Part shown: one piece after another, positions 1 through 6,096 of the stretch
Position numbering within the stretch: position 1 is the stretch's first letter
How the letters are laid out: the number at the start of each line of letters is the position of its first letter
Virus record (IMG/VR): IMGVR_UViG_3300043424_000608
Location: 1 to 37,247 of that record
DNA from: a virus
Length of the DNA stretch: 37,247 nt
Reading direction: 5' to 3' (one strand)
Program-made: the position numbers and the translations under genes
The notes under the pieces: model-generated
Told to the model about the DNA's origin: nothing
Databases searched by the model: none
The model's input: only the letters and a program-made list of their open reading frames with translations

Positions 1-187
1 GCAGGTCGGGGGCGCAGGGCGCAGGTCGGGGGCGCAGGGCGCAGGTCGGGGGCGCAGGGCGCAGGTCGGGGGCGCAGGGCGCAGGTCGGGGGCGCAGGGC
101 GCAGGTCGGGGGCGCAGGGCGCAGGTCGGGGGCGCAGGGCGCAGGTCGGGGGCGCAGGGCGCAGGTCGGGGGCGCAGGGCGCAGGTC
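1..187. repeat. G-rich 20-bp tandem repeat array, 9.35 copies
   Basis: The unit gcaggtcgggggcgcagggc is repeated nine times without a visible mismatch (1-180), followed by seven bases of a tenth copy (181-187). The array begins at base 1, so its true length is unknown. One strand is strongly G-rich: each unit holds a run of five G and a run of three G, separated by 4 and 8 nt, which suits G-quadruplex formation. The unit length is not a multiple of three and no reading frame uses it. It could be a replication or partition iteron, a genome terminus, or an assembly artefact at a contig end; the sequence alone does not decide. Confidence 0.95.
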
Positions 188-237
188 AATAGTGTTCGCT
201 TGAACATTGCAAGGGTGGGGCTTGGCGTAAGTTAGGG

Positions 238-257
238 GCGGGGGCTTTCGCCCCCGC
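238..257 (-). terminator. GAAA-tetraloop hairpin after the 58-residue gene
   Basis: A perfect 8-bp stem (gcgggggc / gcccccgc) closes a 4-nt loop. Read on the minus strand the loop is GAAA, a stable GNRA tetraloop; on the plus strand it would be UUUC. It starts 11 nt after the stop of the minus-strand gene ending at 269. There is no strong U-tract, so it may work as an RNA 3'-end stabiliser or a weak terminator. The same 20 nt recur at 462-481. Confidence 0.6.
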
Positions 258-268
258 TTTGCCTTGGA

Positions 269-445
269 TCATGCTTTGCGCCATGCGCGGAGAGTTTCGA
301 CGGCATGAGAGCGCGGAACATAAAAAATTTTTCCTTCGTCTGTCATGAATCCCGCTTTTCTTCCGCTTGTGAATAGGTGGAAACCTTGGGCAAAGTAAGA
401 GCGGAAATTTTTACAAGCGGATGATTTAAGAGTTTGAATTTTCAT
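269..445 (-). CDS. Small hypothetical protein (58 aa)
   Basis: A 58-codon frame on the minus strand runs from ATG (443-445) to TGA (269-271). The product is basic, begins MKIQTLKSS and ends ETLRAWRKA; I do not recognise its family. Support for a real gene is contextual: it points the same way as the 110-residue gene upstream, lies neatly between two identical GAAA-loop hairpins, and ends 11 nt before the second. No Shine-Dalgarno sequence is visible in front of the ATG; the upstream bases are an A-rich run. Base composition is richer in G+C than the phage genes to the right. It may be co-transcribed with the upstream gene by read-through of the hairpin at 462-481. The function is unknown, and the possibility that it is not translated remains. 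Confidence 0.5.
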   Translation of the reverse strand: MKIQTLKSSACKNFRSYFAQGFHLFTSGRKAGFMTDEGKIFYVPRSHAVETLRAWRKA

Positions 446-461
446 GATTTTTTAAGGTTGC

Positions 462-481
462 GCGGGGGCTTTCGCCCCCGC
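462..481 (-). terminator. GAAA-tetraloop hairpin after the 110-residue gene
   Basis: This is the same 20-nt hairpin as at 238-257: an 8-bp stem gcgggggc / gcccccgc with GAAA in the loop on the minus strand. It lies 9 nt beyond the stop of the minus-strand gene 491-823. The bases that follow on the minus strand (gcgcaacc, then ttaaaaaa) do not form a classical U-tract. A repeated, gene-end position in the same orientation argues for a 3'-end processing or termination role. Confidence 0.65.
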
Positions 482-490
482 TTGTGTGGG

Positions 491-823
491 TTAGCCTTTG
501 ACGATTCCCGCCCAAGTGGTGCGGGTGCTTGTGAGTCCGTCCGTTCGTTGCGTTGCATTCGCTTTGCAAAGGGCTTGGAATTTTTCAACCGCTTTGCGTT
601 CGCTTGCGGTCATGCTGGCAAGGGCGGATTCCTTGTCTGCATTCGAAACGCTGGCACTCGCCTTGGTTTCGATTTCCTCACCGACTATTTCAACGGCAAG
701 GGTGAATGAATAGGCGTGTCCGTCTGCTTGCGCTCCCATAGCAAGAGCGATTTCAGCTAATGTGCTTGTTCCCTTTACTGGCAGGGAAACGGCCTTCGTG
801 GTGGTGGCGGTGGTGGTTGCCAT
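491..823 (-). CDS. Hypothetical protein (110 aa) with its own promoter
   Basis: The minus-strand frame starts with ATG at 821-823 and encodes 110 residues. The N-terminus is Thr/Ala-rich (MATTTATTTKAVSLPVKG) and is followed by alternating hydrophobic segments and an acidic/Ser-rich middle; no membrane segment, signal peptide or Cys motif is seen and I do not recognise the family. The strand was chosen over overlapping plus-strand frames because a sigma70-type promoter lies directly upstream (830-857), placed so that transcription would start at or next to the A of the ATG, and a hairpin follows the stop (462-481). No Shine-Dalgarno sequence precedes the ATG, which fits a leaderless message. 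Base and codon use is richer in G+C than in the phage genes from 1116 on, so this part may have a different origin. Confidence 0.62.
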   Translation of the reverse strand: MATTTATTTKAVSLPVKGTSTLAEIALAMGAQADGHAYSFTLAVEIVGEEIETKASASVSNADKESALASMTASERKAVEKFQALCKANATQRTDGLTSTRTTWAGIVKG

Positions 824-829
824 GCAAGG

Positions 830-857
830 AAGATACGAAATGACCGCTCGAAGTCAA
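830..857 (-). promoter_or_regulatory. Sigma70-type promoter for the 110-residue gene
   Basis: On the minus strand a -35 element TTGACT (852-857) and a -10 element TATCTT (830-835) are separated by 16 nt. Six bases separate the -10 from the ATG, which puts the expected start point at about the A of the start codon. An A/T block (867-888) directly upstream could act as an UP element. The elements are seen directly; activity is inferred. Confidence 0.6.
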
Positions 858-866
858 CACCCAAAC

Positions 867-888
867 GAAAAAAAAATGTTTTTTTTTC
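867..888. repeat. A9/T9 inverted repeat
   Basis: GAAAAAAAAA, then TG, then TTTTTTTTTC form a perfect 10-bp inverted repeat with a 2-nt centre. It lies about 10 nt upstream of the -35 element of the minus-strand promoter. Such tracts bend DNA and can serve as UP elements. Read as RNA it would be a hairpin with an awkwardly small loop, so a DNA-level role seems more likely. Confidence 0.6.
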
Positions 889-894
889 TGAAAG

Positions 895-1038
895 AATTTC
901 GAGAAATTTGTTGACAAGGTGCAACCCTCCCCCATTTCTCGAAAAATGTGGACGAAATTTCGACAGCGCAGCGGGGGGGCTGCTCTTCCTCAATCTCCCC
1001 ACGTCCAATCCACATACCCCTCCCCCATTTGTCGAAAA
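895..1038. promoter_or_regulatory. Non-coding control region with palindromes and a direct repeat
   Basis: The gap 824-1115 holds no convincing gene. Beyond the minus-strand promoter it contains: AATTTC-GA-GAAATT at 895-908; a 21-nt direct repeat at 925-945 and 1018-1038 (ccctcccccattt then [c/g]tcgaaaa, one mismatch), with the copies 93 nt apart; and gacgaaatttcgac at 951-964, whose core cgaaatttcg is a perfect palindrome. All carry TCGA/GAAA half-sites, so they may be operators for one DNA-binding protein. A TTGACA at 911-916 on the plus strand has no matching -10 element. The operator role is inferred. Confidence 0.4.
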
Positions 1039-1100
1039 CATCAGCGATTTATCAAACTACATCAATACCAAACATAAAAAAAAAACCAACCCTCAAAAAG

Positions 1101-1108
1101 TGTAAGTA
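1101..1108 (+). promoter_or_regulatory. TGTAAATA-family promoter motif (TGTAAGTA)
   Basis: AGTGTAAGTA ends 7 nt before the ATG at 1116. It matches the element found before other first-in-block genes of this window. The following TACTTTTG also fits the TAnnTTTG -7 element described for Bacteroidota, an alternative reading. There is no Shine-Dalgarno sequence between the motif and the ATG. Confidence 0.4.
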
Positions 1109-1115
1109 CTTTTGT

Positions 1116-1949
1116 ATGCCAGCGATTTCGTATCAAAATATTCCTTTTCGTTTAAATGTTGGGGGTACTACTACTCAAATACTAGCTCAAAACATGTCAA
1201 TCCAATATCAGACAAACTTAAGAGCTAATAGAACATTAACATCATCTCAATCAACTCAATTTGAAACATATGGAATTGATAGTGCAATGAATGCCAATAT
1301 ATCGCTTGCATTTTATGCGGATACTTCAGGTTCTGGTGCAAGATATTGTCTAGAACAATTAACAGGAGATGTTTCAGCGATTATATCAATTGGTGGTATT
1401 TCGTTTAATAGTTGTTATTTAAACAGCGCGTCAGTTAATATACAACCCTTTGCCCCAGTTATTATCAATGCCGAACTTACTTCTTATAATCCAACCACAG
1501 GAGAAACATGGGGTAAAAATAGTGCTGGGAATAATAGAACCATAACCCAAATCTCTAATGCTTCTGATTATACTAACAAAATAGTATATGGTCATACTGT
1601 TTCTATTACAAATGGAACTGGTCTTTCAGAATCATCAAGAGATTCAATTACTTATGCAGTTACTTGTGGCAGAACTCCTAGATATACTCTTGGGGACATT
1701 AATTCAGATAAAGTGTTTTTAGATACTTTAGAAAAAGAAATATCAATCAAATCAACAAACATAACAAATTTTATAAACTATACTGGTTATAATGATGCTA
1801 TATCTATTGGTTTAAAAGATGAATCAGGAAATAATGCACTGTCTTCTAATATAAATTTCTCTGCCGCGAGATTAATGGCGCAAAGTCTAACAGCTCAAGA
1901 GGGAGATACTTTAATTGCAGAAATAAAAGCAAAAGAGGTTATTTTATAA
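1116..1949 (+). CDS. Tail-tube-like structural protein, paralogue A (277 aa)
   Basis: This beta-rich, Ser/Thr/Asn-rich protein resembles the tail-tube-like proteins encoded at 14916-16040, 28336-29121 and 30056-31300. Its N-terminal half has the same layout: a QNMSIQYQ segment at about 24-31 (compare VQNLSFGLQN in the 30056 gene), an LAFYADT strand, then a CYLNSASVNIQPFAPVIINAEL stretch at about 100-121 that is a weaker version of the YLxxY...VGxIPxV signature. I infer a virion tail or tube-related role. The frame is open upstream to an ATG at 948, but I chose the ATG at 1116: the extension would run through C-rich, operator-like DNA and would read oddly (Lys/Pro/Ile-rich), while phage-like codon use begins at 1116 and a promoter motif lies just before it. 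It ends 34 nt before phoH. Its placement far from the other tail genes is unusual. Confidence 0.6.
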   Translation: MPAISYQNIPFRLNVGGTTTQILAQNMSIQYQTNLRANRTLTSSQSTQFETYGIDSAMNANISLAFYADTSGSGARYCLEQLTGDVSAIISIGGISFNSCYLNSASVNIQPFAPVIINAELTSYNPTTGETWGKNSAGNNRTITQISNASDYTNKIVYGHTVSITNGTGLSESSRDSITYAVTCGRTPRYTLGDINSDKVFLDTLEKEISIKSTNITNFINYTGYNDAISIGLKDESGNNALSSNINFSAARLMAQSLTAQEGDTLIAEIKAKEVIL

Positions 1950-1956
1950 TTAAAAT
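1941..1956. other. AT-rich hairpin at the end of the 1116 gene
   Basis: ATTTTA-TAAT-TAAAAT is a perfect 6-bp inverted repeat that overlaps the stop codon and lies about 12 nt before the promoter-like motif at 1969. Similar AT hairpins precede the motif at 7949-7965 and 16064-16080. It is weak as a terminator and may simply mark a transcription-unit boundary. Confidence 0.3.
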
Positions 1957-1968
1957 ACCCCCATTTAG

Positions 1969-1976
1969 TGTAAATA
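1969..1976 (+). promoter_or_regulatory. TGTAAATA promoter motif before phoH
   Basis: TTTAGTGTAAATA ends 7 nt before the phoH ATG (1984). It is one transition away from the T4 late promoter TATAAATA. No Shine-Dalgarno sequence lies between them. TATATTTG at 1974-1981 also fits the Bacteroidota TAnnTTTG element. Confidence 0.5.
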
Positions 1977-1983
1977 TATTTGA

Positions 1984-2712
1984 ATGCCAAAGAAAAAAAC
2001 CGACTTGTCGGGTTCTCTTGAGATTCGTACTCAATTAGAACATAGTATTAAGCTTAAACAGCGCAAATTCAAGTTCACTCCAAAGCAGCAAATGTTTTTG
2101 GATATGGTCTTAGACCCCCAAAACCCAATCATATTTGTATCGGGACCAGCGGGAAGTTCTAAAACATATATGTCATTATATGCGGCCATTCAAATGATGA
2201 TGAAAGATAGAGAGCGCGAACTACTTTATGTTCGTAGTATTATCGAAAGTGCCGATCAAGGATTGGGTAGTTTACCTGGAGATGTAGCAGAAAAGTTTGA
2301 TCCATTCCTTATTCCTCTTTATGATAAGCTTGATGAAATCATTGTACCACAAGATGTAGTATGGTTAAAAAGTCAAGGTAAGATTGGCGCTATACCAATT
2401 AACTTTCTTCGCGGTGCAAACTGGACAGATAAGATTGTTGTTGCAGATGAAGCGCAAAACTTTACCTTTAAAGAACTTACAACTTTAATTACTCGCGTTG
2501 GAGAAGGAACAAAACTTATTATTTGCGGTGACTTCATGCAAAGTGATATTAATGGTCGTTCTGGTTTCTCACCAATGTTTAGACTCTTTGATGATGAAGA
2601 AAGTAAATCAAAAGGTGTGTGTACTTTTTGTTTTAATGAATCAGACATTGTACGCAGTGAAATTTTGAAATTTTTAATTTCAAGATTACAAAAAGCAGAA
2701 AAAAATGTGTAA
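1984..2712 (+). CDS. phoH: PhoH-like P-loop ATPase
   Basis: A 242-residue PhoH-family protein. The Walker A motif GPAGSSKT lies at residues 54-61, the Walker B motif VVADEAQN at about 152-159, and a sensor-like IICGDFMQSD follows near 178-187; the length is close to the usual size for phage PhoH. PhoH proteins are predicted RNA/DNA helicase-like ATPases, common in marine and other phages; their role in infection is debated (phosphate stress, RNA metabolism or nucleotide supply). The ATG at 1984 is preceded by a TGTAAATA motif and no Shine-Dalgarno sequence. The next gene begins about 100 nt later, after a non-coding stretch with a long-range inverted repeat. The family call is secure; the biological role here is not known. 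Confidence 0.93.
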   Translation: MPKKKTDLSGSLEIRTQLEHSIKLKQRKFKFTPKQQMFLDMVLDPQNPIIFVSGPAGSSKTYMSLYAAIQMMMKDRERELLYVRSIIESADQGLGSLPGDVAEKFDPFLIPLYDKLDEIIVPQDVVWLKSQGKIGAIPINFLRGANWTDKIVVADEAQNFTFKELTTLITRVGEGTKLIICGDFMQSDINGRSGFSPMFRLFDDEESKSKGVCTFCFNESDIVRSEILKFLISRLQKAEKNV

Positions 2713-2788
2713 ATAAAATCAGACAAGACCTGCCAAAGCGCACAGCTAAATGTAATTGCAAAAAAATAAGGGCGGTTGTATCTTGTCT
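2708..2788 (+). promoter_or_regulatory. TGTAAATA motif and long-loop inverted repeat between phoH and the next gene
   Basis: An exact TGTAAATA (2708-2715) overlaps the phoH stop. It is followed by AGACAAGA (2721-2728) and its reverse complement TCTTGTCT (2781-2788), 52 nt apart, and then by a CTTTTTG run. The roughly 100-nt gap 2713-2814 has no frame of note and is less AT-rich than its surroundings. It could be a 5' leader for the 2815 gene, a terminator or a small RNA; none is proven. Confidence 0.3.
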
Positions 2789-2814
2789 ACTTTTTGTCCC
2801 CACAAGCCTAAGCC

Positions 2815-3081
2815 ATGACTCAAAAAACCAAAACTACAATTACAGAAGCTGCAACCGCATTAAAATGGGTCTTACCAATACTTTTCGGAATTGTTATTTT
2901 GTGGCTTAATAGTAGATATGCAACAGTTGAGGCTTTTGATGTTTTAGAAAATAAAGTTTTAACAATAGAGTCATTAAATAAAGAAAATGGGGCTGATTTA
3001 AATAAAAAAATAGAAATAATTAACACAAAGCTTGAATATATACTAACGGACGTTAAAGAAATTAAACAAAAAGTCAAATGA
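2815..3081 (+). CDS. Small protein with one membrane helix and a coiled coil (88 aa)
   Basis: The 88-residue product has a short N-terminal segment, one clear hydrophobic helix at about 18-32 (WVLPILFGIVILWLN), then a heptad-like C-terminal region (about 40-88) rich in Glu/Lys/Leu/Ile that should form a coiled coil. This layout fits a membrane-anchored protein such as an i-spanin or another small lysis or envelope protein, but there is no diagnostic motif, no holin partner and no endolysin next to it, so I leave the function open. It starts at ATG 2815 after a 102-nt gap, and its stop overlaps the ATG of the next gene (ATGA), so the two are probably translationally coupled. Confidence 0.7.
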   Translation: MTQKTKTTITEAATALKWVLPILFGIVILWLNSRYATVEAFDVLENKVLTIESLNKENGADLNKKIEIINTKLEYILTDVKEIKQKVK

Positions 3082-3437
3082 GTCAAATATTCTGTTCAAG
3101 CTGCGGGACCAAACATCAATATACATACTCTCAACCAAAATTCTGTTCCAACTGTGGTCAGTCTTTTGGAGCTTCTTTCTTGCCACCAAAAAAGCAAGTA
3201 ACTAGCGCCAAGTATGATATTGATGAAGAGGATGAAGAAGACGATGGTGAAAACACTAACGTTCAACATGTTCCTAATATTCGAAATCTACAAGTAGACA
3301 TCGAAAAAGAAGAGGGAAATAATCAATTTACTCTTGGTTCTTTATTTGGTCAAGGTAATGCGGGTGTTTCGAGGAGGAGTCGCCGTTCCAAAACGGTAGA
3401 TGATTTTATTAGCGAAAAATCTACCAGTGGGGAATAA
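3078..3437 (+). CDS. Zinc-ribbon protein with acidic linker (119 aa)
   Basis: Two CxxC knuckles, CSSCG at residues 6-10 and CSNCG at 23-27, form a small N-terminal zinc ribbon. A very acidic low-complexity stretch (DIDEEDEEDDGEN, about 47-59) and a polar tail with a basic patch (VSRRSRRSK) follow. Such proteins are often nucleic-acid or RNA-polymerase binding. Its position directly before a sigma-like gene, overlapping it by 38 nt, hints at a transcriptional partner, but that is inference. The start codon overlaps the stop of the upstream gene (ATGA). Confidence 0.72.
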   Translation: MSQIFCSSCGTKHQYTYSQPKFCSNCGQSFGASFLPPKKQVTSAKYDIDEEDEEDDGENTNVQHVPNIRNLQVDIEKEEGNNQFTLGSLFGQGNAGVSRRSRRSKTVDDFISEKSTSGE

Positions 3438-4116
3438 AAAATATAAATATGAAGATTATTCCGATGTCATTGATGCTACTATAAGAAAGTTTAGGTCTAA
3501 GTGGCAATTAAATGCAATCAATTGGTTTGATTTCTCTGACGTAGAGCAGATTATTAAGATTCACATCCACAAAAAGTGGGATATGTGGGATCAATCACTT
3601 CCTCTTGAGCCTTGGATAGCAAGAATAGCTTCTAATCAAATTAAAAACATAATTAGAAACAATTATACTAATTATGTTAAACCTTGTATGCAGTGCAAGT
3701 TTAACATGGGTGACAACCTCTGTTCTTGGACTCGTAGTGGCAATCAAAATGCAACTTGCGATATGTATGCAAAATGGTCAAAGCAAAAGAAAGCGGGGTA
3801 TGGAATTAAACTACCTGTTGCTTTAGAAAATCATTTAAAAGAAATAGATTCCCAGCCAGACACATCAATTCATTTTGATTCGGCAATAGAAAGATTAAAC
3901 GAATTATTAAAACTTAAATTAAGTAAAGAACATTATACTGTCTACATAATGTTATTTTTCGAAGAAAAGCCTGAAGAAGAGGTTGCTAAGTTCATGGGTT
4001 ATAAAACAAATGAAAAAAACAGAAAAGCTGGATATAAGCAAATAAAAAATCTTAAAAAAATGCTTAGGGAAAAAGCTGAAGAAATAATTAGAGAGAATGA
4101 TATTATAATAGAATAA
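3400..4116 (+). CDS. Sigma-70-family-like factor with Cys4 insert (238 aa)
   Basis: Residues about 44-92 look like sigma70 region 2: FSDVEQIIKIHIHKKWDMWD, then PLEPWIARIASNQIKNIIR, the usual core-binding and -10-recognition helices. Immediately after it lies a candidate zinc site with Cys96, Cys99, Cys108 and Cys120 (CMQC...C...C). Residues about 170-225 form a helical region 4-like helix-turn-helix (LSKEHYTVYIML to QIKNLKKML). It probably directs host RNA polymerase to phage promoters, as gp55 does in T4; the TGTAAATA motifs of this window are candidate targets. The chosen ATG at 3400 overlaps the previous gene by 38 nt; a GTG at 3427 is an alternative start. No clear Shine-Dalgarno sequence is seen. 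The family call is by pattern only. Confidence 0.7.
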   Translation: MILLAKNLPVGNKKYKYEDYSDVIDATIRKFRSKWQLNAINWFDFSDVEQIIKIHIHKKWDMWDQSLPLEPWIARIASNQIKNIIRNNYTNYVKPCMQCKFNMGDNLCSWTRSGNQNATCDMYAKWSKQKKAGYGIKLPVALENHLKEIDSQPDTSIHFDSAIERLNELLKLKLSKEHYTVYIMLFFEEKPEEEVAKFMGYKTNEKNRKAGYKQIKNLKKMLREKAEEIIRENDIIIE

Positions 4117-4118
4117 CA

Positions 4119-5168
4119 ATGTTAACTGAATTACAAAAACAGCAAGTTGTCGAGATCTACAAATCTACTTCTGATTTGAATGAGATCACTCGTCGCGTTT
4201 TCGATAACCCAGACATTGACGGCAGAAGTAAAGAAGGACGCTTAATTAGACAGTTCATGATTGAGAGTAAGCTCAAATTCAAAACTGCTAGACGAGAAAA
4301 GAAAGAAGGTATTGAGTTCACCGAAGAACAAAAAGATTTTATTATTAAACAAGGTAATGATGGGTTATCTTCTTTAAAGATTGCCGAAATTGTTTTCCCA
4401 AAGAAAGAAGTTAAACCACTTTCTCTTGAGCAAAGAGCTGTTCTCGATATCCTCAGAGAAGCTAATCCAGACTATACACCATCTCAAGATACTGATGCCT
4501 CACTCAGCAGTTACGTTGCCCCCAAGTCTACTGGGCGCATCGTCAAGAAGATCAACGATGCCACTGGGTTATTTTTAGAAGAAGATAAGTTAAATAGGCA
4601 ACATAAGAATTGCGTAGATAGGTTGGGAATAAACCTTAATAATTCTAGATTTATTAAAATTGTTAATAACTATACATCTAAAGATGATCGTGAGTTATTT
4701 GAGCAAGAATTTATTCGTTTAACTTGGGATAAACCAGATTTAACTGCTGATGAAATTAATTTATACATGAATGTCTGCAAAGAAGTTATTAATTTAGAAG
4801 TTGTAAGTAAACACCTTAATAAACTCAATGATTTGTTTGATATCGCAAACGATCAAGAAGAAATGAGTATAAGATTGGCAGAAATTATTAAAGCTAAAAG
4901 TTCTGAATATCATCAGTGCGAAGGTCGAATCGAAAATCTTACAAAAAAATTACAAGGAGATCGTTCTGAACGAATGAAGAATAAGCATAAGGAAAATGCA
5001 TCTATTCTTTCTTTGGTTCAATTCTTCCAAGATGAAGAAGAACGAAAAAATATGGTAAGAATGGCTGAGATGCAAAAAGAAGTCATTCAACAAGAAGCTC
5101 ACAGACTTGAAGGCATGTCCGAATGGAAAGCAAGGGTTTTAGGTATTTCTCAAGAAGATGTCATTTAA
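4119..5168 (+). CDS. Candidate terminase small subunit / HTH protein (349 aa)
   Basis: The N-terminal third contains two helix-turn-helix-like segments (about 5-30, LQKQQVVEIYKSTSDLNEI; and about 68-92, FTEEQKDFIIKQGNDGLSS). The rest is highly helical, with a charged, probably coiled-coil C-terminus (about 225-340). The gene lies two genes before the large terminase and overlaps the ERCC4-nuclease gene by 11 nt. DNA-binding HTH plus an oligomerising helical region plus this position fit a small terminase subunit, but it is longer than most and has no signature I can verify. A DNA-binding regulator or another packaging accessory is possible. It follows the sigma-like gene by 2 nt. Confidence 0.45.
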   Translation: MLTELQKQQVVEIYKSTSDLNEITRRVFDNPDIDGRSKEGRLIRQFMIESKLKFKTARREKKEGIEFTEEQKDFIIKQGNDGLSSLKIAEIVFPKKEVKPLSLEQRAVLDILREANPDYTPSQDTDASLSSYVAPKSTGRIVKKINDATGLFLEEDKLNRQHKNCVDRLGINLNNSRFIKIVNNYTSKDDRELFEQEFIRLTWDKPDLTADEINLYMNVCKEVINLEVVSKHLNKLNDLFDIANDQEEMSIRLAEIIKAKSSEYHQCEGRIENLTKKLQGDRSERMKNKHKENASILSLVQFFQDEEERKNMVRMAEMQKEVIQQEAHRLEGMSEWKARVLGISQEDVI

Positions 5169-6096
5169 GTGTAAAGAGTGCGGACAGGAGTTCCCTGCCC
5201 TAAAAAGCCTTCATACGCATATCAAAAAGCACGATATGCTATTGGGTGAGTATTATGTTAAAAACTATCAGCGTAGAAATAAATTAACTGGCGATTTAAT
5301 GCAGTTTAAAAACTACGATGAATACTTTGAAAAAGATTTTAGCAATCGTGATCAATTATTAAAATGGTGTGACTCCGCTCCATTCTCAGAAGTTTCTGAT
5401 TATATAATTAAAATTTTAAAAGACCGCATAGAAAAAAAAGAATTAAAATATGCGCCAAACTCAATAGAATTATACACCAACCAACTCCCATCAATAGATG
5501 TTTATAAAAAATTCTATGGAAGTTATACTGATGCTTGTAAAAAATGTTTAATCGAACCAATGTTTGGTGGTAAATTCCCAAAAGAATTTCATAACGATTA
5601 CTCAAAAATTAAAATCTTTATAGATACAAGAGAGCAAAAACCACTTCCTTTTAAAAATTTTGAGAAATTAAAACTAGATGTTGGTGATTATGCTGTTGGT
5701 GGCGAGCATTATAGCTATACTTATGTCGATAGAAAATCTTATGATGATTTTTGCAATACAATGGGTAATGGTTATGAAAGATTTCGTAGAGAATTAGAAA
5801 GATGTAGAAGTCTTGGGTCTTATTTATTTGTTGTTATAGAAACAGATTTATACAAGATGGAAAAAAAGAATATCTTTACTCCACAAAAAGTAAATTTAAA
5901 ATATGTTTTCCACAATATGAGAACGATACAACATGACTTTAGAGATTGTTGTCAATTCGTATTTAGTGGAAATAGAAGTAATAGCACTCTCCTTATTCCA
6001 AAACTTTTGGTTTTAGGTAAAAAAGTCTGGAATACAGATATACAATATTTCTTAGATTCTGGCGTAATGAATTATTTTGAAAGGAAAAAATCATGA
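5158..6096 (+). CDS. Zinc-finger / ERCC4-type nuclease fusion (312 aa)
   Basis: The N-terminus is a textbook C2H2 finger (Cys5, Cys8, His21, His25). Residues about 150-270 match the ERCC4/XPF nuclease fold: FIDTREQKPLPF with Asp156 and Glu159, LDVGDYAVGG with Asp177, and VDRKSYDDF with Asp191 and Lys193, which corresponds to the family's GDx(n)ERKxxxD core with Asp in place of the usual Glu. The predicted activity is structure- or sequence-specific DNA cleavage in the cytoplasm. It overlaps the upstream gene by 11 nt and the large terminase by 4 nt (ATGA), so it is tightly coupled to packaging genes; a role in resolving branched DNA before packaging is a reasonable inference. Recombination or host-DNA attack are alternatives. 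The domain calls are strong; the substrate is unknown. Confidence 0.82.
   Translation: MSFKCKECGQEFPALKSLHTHIKKHDMLLGEYYVKNYQRRNKLTGDLMQFKNYDEYFEKDFSNRDQLLKWCDSAPFSEVSDYIIKILKDRIEKKELKYAPNSIELYTNQLPSIDVYKKFYGSYTDACKKCLIEPMFGGKFPKEFHNDYSKIKIFIDTREQKPLPFKNFEKLKLDVGDYAVGGEHYSYTYVDRKSYDDFCNTMGNGYERFRRELERCRSLGSYLFVVIETDLYKMEKKNIFTPQKVNLKYVFHNMRTIQHDFRDCCQFVFSGNRSNSTLLIPKLLVLGKKVWNTDIQYFLDSGVMNYFERKKS

Noticed and set aside
1-187. CRISPR array
   Set aside because: The repeats are directly adjacent, with no spacers.
434-713. Plus-strand frames of 91 and 71 residues overlapping the left minus-strand gene
   Set aside because: No ribosome site or promoter, and the opposite strand has a promoter, a gene and a hairpin in the right order.
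911-939. Plus-strand TTGACA as a -35 element
   Set aside because: No acceptable -10 element at 15-19 nt downstream.
948-1115. N-terminal extension of the 1116 gene from an ATG at 948
   Set aside because: It runs through C-rich, operator-like DNA, encodes an odd Lys/Pro/Ile-rich stretch, and the promoter-like motif sits directly before the ATG at 1116.
2713-2814. tRNA gene
   Set aside because: No acceptor stem, T-loop or anticodon arm can be drawn.
5408-5605. Minus-strand frames inside long plus-strand genes, such as 5408-5605, 8137-8436 and 11209-11592
   Set aside because: They are antisense shadows of well-supported genes, without start signals of their own.
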